Source: Thermothelomyces thermophilus ATCC 42464 (taxonomy: Eukaryota > Ascomycota > Sordariomycetes > Sordariales > Chaetomiaceae). Taken from it: a stretch of 64,000 nucleotides of DNA. The stretch spans positions 2,232,001 to 2,296,000 of the forward strand of contig NC_016472.1 of assembly GCF_000226095.1 (NCBI RefSeq), written 5' to 3'. Of this stretch, positions 10,255 to 19,275 are shown piece after piece. Position numbers and translations under genes: made by a program. The notes below the pieces were generated by a model. That model made no database searches, was not told the origin of the DNA, and was given only the letters and a program-made list of their open reading frames with translations. Numbering within the stretch: the stretch's first letter is position 1; every line of letters starts with the position of its first letter.

Positions 10255-12275
10255 ATGACAGACTCCAGGAATCCCGTCATTGGCTTGCTGGGCGGTGGCC
10301 AGCTCGGGCGCATGCTCTGCGAGGCGGCAAATCCGCTCGGAATCGACATCGCCATTCTCGACGAAGACAAGTCGCCCGCCAAGCAGGCGCACGACACCAG
10401 CCGCCATGTCACCGGCTCCTTCAAGGACCCCGCCCGCATTCGGGAGCTCGCGGCACAATCCGACTTTTTGTCGGTCGAGATCGAGCACGTCGAGACCGAG
10501 GTGCTCGAGGACATCGAGAAGAACGGCGTCGAGGTGAAGCAGGCCGATGGGTCCACCAAGACTCACAAGCCCCCCGTCCACCCGTCATGGAGGACCATCC
10601 GTCTCATCCAGGACAAGTACCTCCAGAAGGAGCACTTCCGCACCAGCGACAAGGCCATCCCTATTGCCGACCAGGTCGCGATCGAGTCCGGGCCGGCCGC
10701 GTCCTCCTCACTCAAGGCGGCTGCCGCCAAGTTCGGCTTCCCTTTCATGCTCAAGGCACGGAAGGGCAGCTACGACGGGCGGGGCAACTTCAAGGTCAGC
10801 AGCGAGGCCGACTTCGACGCCGCCGTCAAGGCACTTGGCGGCCTGAGCCTGTATGCGGAGAAATGGGCCCCCTTTGTTAAGGAGCTGGCCGTCATGGTTA
10901 TCAGGACGGAGGACGACAACGGCAGGCTCAAGAGCTGTGTCGCTTATCCCGCCGTTGAGACCATCCACGAGGACAGCATCTGCACCAAGGTTTTCATGCC
11001 GCCGAGGAACGTCTCGGAGACGGTGTGTGAGGCCGCCAGGAAGCTGGCTACCGAGGTGGTTAGCACCCTATGGGGCCGGGGCGTCTTTGCCGTAGAGATG
11101 TTTCTCCTCGAGGACGGTAAGAGTGTTACGTTTTCCTAGAGCGAAGCTTTATTACTGACGGTTGCAGGTTCCCTGATGGTCAACGAGGTCGCCCCTCGGC
11201 CTCACAACTCCGGTCACTACACCATCGAGGCGGTTCCGCAAATGTCGCAGTACAAGGCGCAACTCCATGCCGTCCTCGACTTGCCTGTTCCCCAAAAGCT
11301 AACCCCCAGGGTTTCCTCCTCCATCATGCTCAACATCCTCGGTGGCGCCACCCCTTCCGCTCACCTCAAGCTGGTCGAGCTGGCTCGGAACACTATTGAC
11401 GATGACATGGACGTCTACCTGCACCTCTACAACAAGGCTTCCAAACCCGGCCGCAAGATCGGCCACATCACGCTAACCAGCGCCTCCCCGATCCACGAGC
11501 TAGAAGCCAAGGCCAAGCCCCTCATCGAACTCGTCGATCAGATCCGCATCGATCGCATCAACGCTTCCGCCGAGACGCTCCGGCCAAAGCAGGACCCCCC
11601 CGCCACTTCCTCTTCCTCGCCTGCCCCTGCGACAGAGCAAAAGAAGCCCCTCGTCCTCATCACGATGGGCTCCGACTCGGACCTGCCGGTGCTCAAGGCC
11701 GGGCTGGACATCCTGCGCGAGTTCGGCGTGCCCTACGCGCTGGACATTACGTCGGCACACCGTACCCCGCGGTACATGATGCGCGTGGCCGACGAGGCGG
11801 CCGGGCGGGGCATCAAGGTGATCATCGCCGCGGCCGGAGGCGCCGCCCACCTGCCGGGCATGCTGTCGTCCGAGACGCCGCTGCCCGTAATCGGCGTGCC
11901 CGTCAAGGCGACACACTTGGACGGGATTGACAGCCTGTTGAGCATCGTGCAGATGCCGGTGAGTTCTCTCTTTTTCTTCTCTTCCTCGCTTCTGACCTCA
12001 TTGCATGGGTGGTGCCGGGCGACCTTTTTTTTTTTTTTTTTTTTTTTTTTTGCTAACCACAAGCACCGCAGAGGGGCGTGCCGACTGCTACGGTGGGCAT
12101 CAACAACTCAACGAACGCGGCGTTGCTGGCGATCCGGATCTTGGGCTCCTTTATGCCCGAGTACCAGGACAAGATGAGGAAGTACCAGGGCGAGATGGAG
12201 GAGCAGGTCATTGTGAAGGGGAACAAATTACGGGAAGTCGGGGACATCGAGTACCTCGCTGCTAAGGGCAAATGA
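10255..12275 (+). CDS. ade2: Phosphoribosylaminoimidazole carboxylase (PurK-PurE fusion)
   Basis: Three exons: 10255-11116, 11168-11958 and 12072-12275, giving 618 aa. The start is the first ATG in frame. The N-terminal half is the PurK ATP-grasp part, with the nucleotide-binding loop [25 protein letters not shown] and [17 protein letters not shown]. The C-terminal part is PurE, with [26 protein letters not shown] and [11 protein letters not shown]. The two activities convert aminoimidazole ribotide to carboxyaminoimidazole ribotide in purine synthesis, in the cytosol; loss gives red colonies in yeasts. A Pro/Ser/Thr linker (about 433-460) joins the halves. The second intron contains a T27 run (12025-12051) immediately before its GCTAAC branch point. 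The protein is slightly longer than the roughly 570 aa usual in yeasts, partly because of the linker. Confidence 0.97.
12025..12051 (+). repeat. T27 homopolymer in ADE2 intron 2
   Basis: A run of 27 T on the sense strand is followed directly by GCTAAC, the likely branch point, 20 nt before the acceptor. Confidence 0.95.
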
Positions 12276-12506
12276 GTGATATGTAGCTGTGGATAAGATA
12301 CGGAGAAACATCGACGGCATCCTGTTATGAGGAAGCGGAGAAGGACAAAAAAAAAGGGAACGGCGGGTGGTTCTAGGTAACTCCCAAAACGTTTCGATCT
12401 TTGCAGCGGCAAGGAAAGAGCGCTACTGTTGTGCGATCCGGACTCACGGATGCAGAGAGACTTGATATCTCCCCTTCACCCCTTCGCAAGGACACACGGC
12501 ATTCGG

Positions 12507-12535
12507 TCTCTCTCTCTCTCTCTCCCCCTCTCTCT
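12507..12535 (+). repeat. TC microsatellite
   Basis: (TC)9 is followed by C-rich and further TC units. It lies just beyond the stop codon of the minus-strand cysteine-module gene, in its 3' flank. Confidence 0.9.
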
Positions 12536-12545
12536 CACACTCACA

Positions 12546-13306
12546 TTAGGGGTGCGGCACCGTCAAGATTGGCAGCATCGTAACACTGGTGATCACAGTC
12601 GGGGTCTGCTTGGTGGTGGTGGTCGGGCACGGCGGAGGCGTGAAGGTGGGCCACGGCTTGCAGTCGGGAAAGCATCTGGTAGGCAGCCCGTCAGCATGCA
12701 CTGTTCATCGTTCTCGGCGGGACGAAGCAGCATGGAGGTAAGGACTGTGTGGGAGAAGGGGGTGGGATGGGGAAGGGGGTGGTGGCGCCCTTCTGACATA
12801 CCCTCCGTACATCATGCCGCATTCGTTGATGCCGTCCCAGCAGACCGTGACGTCGGTGCTGCAGGTGCTGGAAGGCCTGGTGGTACTGGTAGTGAATTTG
12901 GTCGGGGTTGGGGTGACTGGGGGCTTGACGGTCTTTGTGACGGTATGTCCCTTGGTTGTGCTTGCCTTGGTAGTCGTGGGTTTGGGCTCGAGGGTGGTCA
13001 CCTTGGTAGTGACCCTGGTGGTGGGCGACGGGGGTTCCTCCGTGCCCGGGCAAGGCGGCGCAACGGGCTTAGCTGAGGCGTCACAGACATTGTAGCATCT
13101 GCCGCTGTGTTAGGAGCCGCGTTTTCCGTTCAGGATCGTCACCCAATGTCATACTCGCCCCATCTGATTCCGCATGCGTTGACGCCGTCGACGCAAATGG
13201 TATACGGGACGCAATCCCCATCGGCGTTGACCACGGGTGCAGCCGTGGCCAGTCTTCCAACCAGGAGGAGAGAGGATAGAAGGGGTGAGAGTGTCGTGTG
13301 ACGCAT
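12546..13306 (-). CDS. Secreted protein with two six-cysteine modules and a Thr/Pro linker
   Basis: Three exons: 13306-13155, 13098-12802 and 12675-12546, giving 192 aa. The start has a signal peptide of about 22 aa (LLSSLLLVGRLATAAP). Two modules follow. Module A (residues about 32-67) includes CVDGVNACG and CYNVCD. Module B (about 119-155) includes CWDGINECG and CFPDCK. Spacing is C-x5-C-x6-C-x6-C-x3-C-x10-C in A and C-x6-C-x6-C-x6-C-x3-C-x10-C in B. They are joined by a linker rich in Thr, Lys, Pro and Val, likely O-glycosylated. Each module is interrupted by a phase-2 intron at the same place, just before the fourth Cys; both donors start GTATG. I do not recognise the family. A binding module for wall polysaccharide or an effector-like protein are possibilities without direct support. 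Confidence 0.8.
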
Positions 13307-14950
13307 GTTGGGCGAGTGGTACGAGTCAACACGGACTTTGATGACCGACGAGATCCCGAAAAGGGAAGGTGAGATGGAAAGTAGTCGATCAGCACATACA
13401 CAAGAGCGAGGTGATGGCGGCCCGTTATAGATACTTATAAAACGCCTTCACTGCCTTCGGAGCTCCCTACGAAGGGATGTCCTGACGGCCACGAAATACG
13501 ATTGGACCCTTTCCGGACCTGCTGCTGAGCCCGCCAGGCATCCCGCGACCTATTAATGTGATACGGTTGAGCGGTCGACTCCTATAATGCTCCATTCGGG
13601 CTCGCCACCCAAAAACTAGACACAGCATGGCTCCTCGGATCCAACTCGTGGGTAGTGTTGCGATGGAAGCCAAGCCGGGTGCTTAAAGGGAACCTAGCAG
13701 AAAAGGGTAAGGAGGAAGAGGGCTCCGCTAGAAGCTCACTCTACACATCTGCAGGTACGTATGTACATACGTTGGAGGAAAAGTAGGGTTGCGGGGGAGG
13801 AATAGGCTAAGGTACACCAATCCCGTCCTTGCGCACTTGAGATGCGTTGGCGTGCCTGCACCGGAGGACCTAGACTTCGTTCCGGACTGTACTTCCGCAG
13901 GCTCTGTTCAGATATGGGCAGGTACGAACTTCTGCCGAGGCCAATAAATGCTGGTGTGCATTGAAGGGTCTTCCTTCCAGAATCTCGATCGGCGTTGTTT
14001 GTTAATTTCTACAGTTGCGGCTCAACATCTAGCTGGGCTTTCGAGTTAAGTTGTAGATGAGCCTCGCGGTTGACAGCGGCTTCCTTCGGAGAGGCCTCGA
14101 GTTATTAACTGCATCACCGCTATTGTTTATTATTATTTACCTCGGATACCGAAGGGCCCCAGCGAACGGAAGAGCAGGGCCATCCACGTGAGGGGTGGTC
14201 TGATACTATTCGGAAGATTGATGACGAGAGACCGGCCAGAACACCACGGTTCTGAGCGTTTCTAGGAGGCAAGGGCCGGAGGAACCTGGTTCATGAAGGG
14301 GAAGGAAACACAGACTCCGCCATGCAGGGACATCCACTACCGGGGTCGGCAAGAATCAGTCGCCTGTCCGTCAAGGTGTCGTGGCACTCAGTCGATTTCG
14401 GCCCCCGATTTTGACGGGAGCGAAGTAAATGGAAGGATGCGATGCTAGAACCTTCACCCGGGTGTCTGGGCGGGGATTGACAAGTGAATGCTAAAAATAA
14501 CTGCTTCTCGAATATATGGTTAATCAATTGCATACCATTTATGGTTTCTTAATATCTGGAGCGGAAGAATCCATCAGGACAAGACGAAATTTGCCTGTTT
14601 TGCCTAGGCTCGGTCGTGGCGATGGCAACGCGTGTTGGTGACACGAACAAACCAACAGATGCTCAACGCTGGAATATCCGGCGTGATGTGGTCTCATCGT
14701 TGTTGAAGGAAGGCGTAGAGAAGACAAGGGAAGAATCCGTCAAATTCGGAAGGCGCCAATTCCATAAACGTGGCGGCGGGGGAAAGAACAAAGAGATAAA
14801 AAGATGATTGCTCTTCTTCCTGCGCGCTGAAAGTGACCTGGCGTTCTTGATCATTGCCTGCAATCCCTCGACAACTGAGACATTTCGCAAACGTGTCTCG
14901 ACTCTAAAACCACATTCAAGATCTCTCAGCCAACACGAAACAAGATCAAC
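13307..14950. other. Intergenic region between two secreted-protein genes
   Basis: 1.64 kb between divergent genes. Short frames on both strands have no recognisable domain or signal sequence. An AT-richer patch lies near 14105-14145. Nothing supportable as a gene or RNA. Confidence 0.4.
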
Positions 14951-15092
14951 ATGAGACTCCAAGCCCTGACTCTGTCTCTCCTCGCTGCCGCCGGCCTCGC
15001 ATCTCCCATCCGCAGTGCGGCCAGCGAGGAGCTCTACACTCTGCGTCTCTCCTCGTAAGATCACATCCCCCTGCCCCCCCCCCCCCCCCCCC

Positions 15093-15132
<40 letters not shown>

Positions 15133-15798
15133 TTCATTCCAGTCCCGGTTGCTCAGACGTGAACCCGCCCGGCGCCAAAACAACACCGGCTGACTTCAAC
15201 ACTCGGGCAGAGCAGACAAGTCTCTTGATGGCCGGTACCTCACCACGATCCCGGACTCGGGCAACGCAAATACCACCGCCCTCGTCGTCTACACCTCGTC
15301 CTCGAAGCCCGGTGACGCGTTCATCAAGTTCCACCCCGTCGTCAACCCGTCCACCAAGCTGGCGGAGCTTCGCACCCCTTCGTCGTCGTCGAACGTCGCC
15401 CTCGCCGTGGTAGGCACCAACGGCCTGTTCGACTTTGCTAGCGTGGCCGACCCCGACGACACCGCGGACGACCTACCCGAGGGCACGAAGGTGGACTGGA
15501 CCTCATTCCGCCTGCACCAGGAGGGAGACATCGGGACGGTCGAGTATGAGGGCGATGATGATGCAGTGGCCGAGGGAAACTGGTTTGCTTTCCCTATCAG
15601 AGTAAGCGAGGCGACTAAGGAGGGGGAGGCATGGGGTGTCAAATGGAAGGATGGTGAGTATCCCCTGTCGTTCCATGTCAGTTCAGATAGAAGATGATTG
15701 CTGACGTGGTGATCTTAGGAAGTGCCTGGACGACGACGGACTACTTGCCGGTGAAGGTCGTGTACGAGCCCGCGTACGTGATCGCAAAGGATGAGTAG
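14951..15798 (+). CDS. Secreted protein of unknown function
   Basis: Three exons: 14951-15054, 15211-15653 and 15719-15798, giving 208 aa. Residues 1-18 form a signal peptide (LTLSLLAAAGLAS). The mature part begins ELYTLRLSS and continues after the first intron as DKSLDGRYLTTIPDSG, then ALVVYTSSSKPGDAF and VNPSTKLAELRT; it ends in PVKVVYEPAYVIAKDE. There are no cysteines in the mature region and no catalytic motif I recognise. The strand-like pattern suggests a beta-rich fold. The acceptor of intron 1 was placed at 15210 because an in-frame stop rules out earlier acceptors. That intron carries C20 followed by A37. The family is unassigned; it looks like one of the small conserved secreted proteins of Sordariomycetes. 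Confidence 0.78.
15074..15130 (+). repeat. C20-A37 double homopolymer in an intron
   Basis: Twenty C (15074-15093) are followed without interruption by 37 A (15094-15130) in the first intron of the secreted-protein gene. Run lengths may be assembly estimates, since such tracts are hard to sequence. Confidence 0.9.
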
Positions 15799-16262
15799 TA
15801 GTGTGCTTTGGTGATCGGCTGATAGGTTTGTGAGAGTGTCGCAACCGGGGGGGGAGCCTCGAATAAATAACGCTTCGCTTGCTATAAATGCGGGAAAGGA
15901 TGAGAAAAGTTATATGCTTCTTAACTGCTTTGATATGACTTGTTAGTTATCTGCCGCAATCGTTCTCTCGGTTCATGATGCTAGTCGGTTTGTTCCATTC
16001 GTTGCGTTGTGCCAGTGCTGAGTTCTAATAACTCGACATCGGAGGCGAAGCCACGCAAGTCCTAAAAGCATCCTATTGCTGGTATTGTGACAAAGTAAAC
16101 TCCGACCATGCAGGAGACCAGGGTAAGTTTACATAGCTAACCGAGTCCGATGATTCGAACTCGAAACACCATCACCACCACCATCACTACCCAATCTGTT
16201 CCCAACCACGCCACTCTTCGTCACCGGTGCAGAGCTCCTCTATTTTAACTCATGCCGCCGCT
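15799..16262. other. Convergent 3' intergenic
   Basis: 464 bp between convergent genes. A TTCGAA-containing stretch near 16150 recalls a tRNA B box but has no matching T-stem or A box. Nothing else is seen. Confidence 0.4.
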
Positions 16263-17265
16263 TTAGAAAGCCATCTCCTTCTTGATCTGGGCAATCGCCA
16301 GGCCGGGGTTGAGGCCCTTGGGGCATGTCCGGGTGCAGTTGAGAATGGTGTGGCAGCGGTACAGGCTCATCGAGTTGTTGAGGGCCTCCTTGCGCTCGGC
16401 CTTCCTCTCGTCACGGGAATCGGCCAGCCAGCGGTACGACTGGAGCAGGATGGCGGGGCCCAGGTACTCCTCCGAGTTCCACCAGTACGAGGGGCACGAG
16501 GTCGAGCAGCACGCGCACAGGATGCACTCGTAGAGGCCGTCGAGCTTCTTGCGGTCCTCCCTGGATTGCCTGTACTCCTTGCCCTGCGCTGTGTGTCAGC
16601 CCGGCCGTCCTGGCGTCGGCGTCGGCGAACCCGGGCAACTTACGTCTGGCGAGGGCGTGTCCCTCTGCAGGTACGGCTTGATCGACTTGTACTGCTTGTA
16701 GAACTGGGTGAGGTCGGGCACCAGATCCTTGACGACGTAGGTGTGCGGAAGCGGGTAGATCTTCATGTCGGAGCTGTCCTCGCGGGGGATGCGGCCTGCC
16801 AAGTCTCTTGTCAGCGACCTCGTTCCCTTCGATCGCCCACTTCCCCTACGGGTCTCCCGTCTTCTCTTTCTCTCTCCCCCCTGGCCCACACATACACAAG
16901 CACGCGAGAGTGTTGGTGCCGTTGATGTTCATGGCGCAGCTGCCGCAGATGCCCTCACGGCAGCTCCGGCGGAAGGTCAGGGTCGGGTCGAGCTCGTTCT
17001 TGATGCGGATCAGGGCGTCGAGGACCATGGGCCCGGTCTTGTTCAGATCGAGGGTATAGCTCTGCATCCTGGGCTTCTCGGTAGGCGTATCGGGGTTCCA
17101 GCGGTAGATCTGGAAGGTCTTGAGCCTGGGCTTGTCGCCCGAGGCCGTGGCGTCGGAGACTTGGGCCATGCCGCGCACGGCGGCAGGCACCGCGGCAGTC
17201 GCGCGCAGGGCCGGCCTGGACGCGGCGCCGAGGAGCATAGAGGTGGTTGAGCGGAGAGCTGCCAT
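16263..17265 (-). CDS. sdhB: Succinate dehydrogenase iron-sulfur subunit, mitochondrial
   Basis: Three exons: 17265-16896, 16795-16644 and 16583-16263, giving 280 aa. The Ala/Arg-rich N-terminus ([21 protein letters not shown]) fits a mitochondrial presequence. The [2Fe-2S] ligands sit in CREGICGSC and the following TLAC. The [4Fe-4S] and [3Fe-4S] ligands sit in [11 protein letters not shown] and [14 protein letters not shown]. The subunit passes electrons from FAD in SdhA to ubiquinone in complex II of the inner membrane. The Pro of CPSYWW and the His of CHTILNC line the quinone pocket, where fungicide (SDHI) resistance changes are known in other fungi; both residues here are the usual sensitive-type ones. 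The splice junctions restore the conserved TLACLCRIP. Upstream CCAAT boxes may serve HAP-type control. Confidence 0.97.
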
Positions 17266-17446
17266 TGTCGCGGCACGGGGGACACGGGCGATTGATGCGG
17301 TTGCGCTGCACTGGCGGCGTCGAACGTTGCTCGTGTGGGCAGGAAAGCACGGTCAGAAAAGGCCTCGGTATTCCGGGACAGCGAGCACAGGCGTGAAAGT
17401 GGCGGCAGCGAATTGATTCGGTTGGCCGGCTCCTCGGCAAACCCGT

Positions 17447-17475
17447 CCAATCACGGATGAAGTGATTGCAATTGG
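17447..17475. promoter_or_regulatory. Pair of CCAAT boxes upstream of sdhB
   Basis: CCAAT at 17447-17451 on the plus strand and its complement ATTGG at 17471-17475 lie 180-210 bp before the sdhB start. CCAAT is the HAP/AnCF complex site that activates respiratory genes in fungi. Use here is inferred from position only. Confidence 0.4.
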
Positions 17476-17786
17476 CTCCTTTGTCACCCAAGGCATGCTC
17501 CACCAAATATTAACGTCATAAGGCCGGAACCTTCTGTTTTGGGGTTGCTTGCGCCGCCAAGCAATATTTCTTGGCCTCGAGGCTTAGGGTTGGTAGCGAA
17601 TATAATTAGTAGGCAAATCCGTACTCTACTCTAGTGTATACGGACGAGTCAAGCTCGAAGAAGCAGCCATCTCAAGACTCAGGCTTGTGTTATGCATGTT
17701 AAGATCCCATTATTACACGCGCAGAGTTTCTACGACCATTAGTCAACACCTACTCCGTATCCCTTCCTCCTAGTACAGCTTCCAAA
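17476..17786. other. Intergenic, sdhB upstream and sfr1 downstream
   Basis: Contains one copy of the recurrent word TACTCCGTA (17751-17759). No gene is seen. Confidence 0.4.
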
Positions 17787-18765
17787 TTAGTCGCGCCACT
17801 TCTCCTCGACAGGATCGTACCCCAGCACATCCGGCTCGATGTTGAGACTCTTGAGCATCATAGCCATCGTAAACTCCTGTCAAGATCAGCTGCCTGTTCG
17901 CCTCTTCTCACACAGCCCAAATTTGACTTACCGACTCGGCATCTTCCTCCTCCTCTTCGTCCCTTGTCTTCTTCTCCTCCTCCACCGCCACCACCTCCTC
18001 CCCTTCGAAGACGCCATTCCCCTCCTCACCAACAGTGTCCCCCTTCCTCCCCCCCGTACTCTCCCCTTCCATAGTGGCCCAAGAGGAGCCATGCTGCCAC
18101 CGCCTCGTCGCCCCCCAGGCCTTCACCCCGCCCATCCCCTCGACCCGCTCTCTGATCAAGCCGAACAGCTCTTCCGCCGCCTGCCGGCTCGTGCTCTTCC
18201 ACCGCGCCGTCATGGCGCGCAGCTCGGCGTCGACGGGCTCGCCGGGCCCGCTCTTGGTGGCCGATGCCTGCTCGATGTGCCGCGCTTGGCGGGCGAGGTC
18301 GAGGCGGGACTGGGTGCTGCGGAGGAGGTTTCCGAGGTCCGCCTGGGCGAGATGCAGCTGGTGGAGGAGGTCGCCCTGCTCGGCTGGGTTCTCGCCCGCG
18401 GCGGTTCCGGGTCTGAGCTCGGTGGTGCCCCGGCCGGGGTTGCAGGATTGTCTTGATGTTGGGCTTGCAGGCGCCTTCGGACCTGCCGCGCTGGGCGCGC
18501 GATTCTGAACGCTGGAGAGAGGAGTCGCAGCGGAAGAAGAGCGGTAGCCTCGGGCCGGTGCTGGAGTGGTCGGCGCCTGGGCGTTGATCTTCGTAGAAAA
18601 AGACCCACGATTGACGCTCGGTGAGTTCTGCTGGCTTTCGGAGCCGGGTGGATTACCATCTCTTCGGCTTATCAATGGCGACCTGAACGGTTTGCGGAGA
18701 GTGGCATTCGCCTCTTCAATCCGCCGTCGCTTGGCGGCCGGGGCGCCGGGGGTTTGGAATGTCAT
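17787..18765 (-). CDS. Sfr1/Mei5 (Dds20)-like recombination mediator subunit
   Basis: Two exons, 18765-17932 and 17876-17787, giving 307 aa. Residues 1-115 are basic and disordered, including a KRRR cluster that could be a nuclear signal. A coiled-coil stretch follows at about 125-165 (GDLLHQLHLAQADLGNLLRS, DLARQARHIEQA). Then comes LFGLIRERVEGMGGVKAW, a Gly-containing block typical of Sfr1/Mei5 proteins. An acidic Glu run precedes the last exon, which encodes EFTMAMMLKSLNIEPDVLGY and ends EEKWRD, matching the C-terminal motif of the family. Sfr1 with Swi5 (yeast Mei5-Sae3) stimulates Rad51/Dmc1 strand exchange. No Swi5 gene is visible in this window. Assignment rests on the two C-terminal motifs. 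Confidence 0.82.
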
Positions 18766-19275
18766 CTTGAAGGACGGAAACCTGGTGCATCTTGGGGCTA
18801 TATCACATCCTCTCTTTTCGTGTTTCTTAGGCGATGTAAATGGGGTTGTTGTGAACAGAGCCTGGGCAACTGTGAAAGTTGAGTTGTAAGGTAACTAATT
18901 AATGATCACGAATTGCTGAGCCAAGCTCCACTAAAACACTCACCCACGTATATTGTTAATGCCAGGCTGAGGAAGCCGCAACTCTACACGTAATGTAACA
19001 GAACAAAGAATTATTCCCGAGTCCCCGGTCGTCACGATGAGACTCACACCATACCCTTCTTGGGCATTGAACAGGTTACCACATGAATGTACAGAGTGGA
19101 ATGGACGTTCATCCCGCCCATCTTGGCGCACAGTGCAACTGATAGGCTGGCTTGGATCAAAGAGAATTTCGAACGCTAATCGGGTCTAATTGCACCAATC
19201 CATATACTAATGCGCCGCTGCTTCATGCTTCATGCCATGGTATCCTCGACTATGCAGACATGTTAAAACCTTTCA
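18766..19275. other. Intergenic between sfr1 promoter and hrd3 3' end
   Basis: 510 bp without a supportable gene; it should hold the sfr1 promoter and the hrd3 3' UTR. Confidence 0.4.

Noticed and set aside
13099-13142. Alternative 44-nt intron (donor GTGACG) in the cysteine-module gene
   Set aside because: The GTATGA donor at 13154 gives a stronger consensus, a 56-nt intron and a Cys3-Cys4 spacing identical to the second module.
16165-16195. CATCACCACCACCATCAC stretch resembling a His-tag coding sequence
   Set aside because: Not in a coding frame with a start; it is a simple CAC/CAT repeat in a 3' intergenic region.
16100-16200. Possible tRNA: TTCGAA with B-box look on the minus strand
   Set aside because: The flanking bases do not form a five-bp T-stem, and no A box lies at a workable distance.
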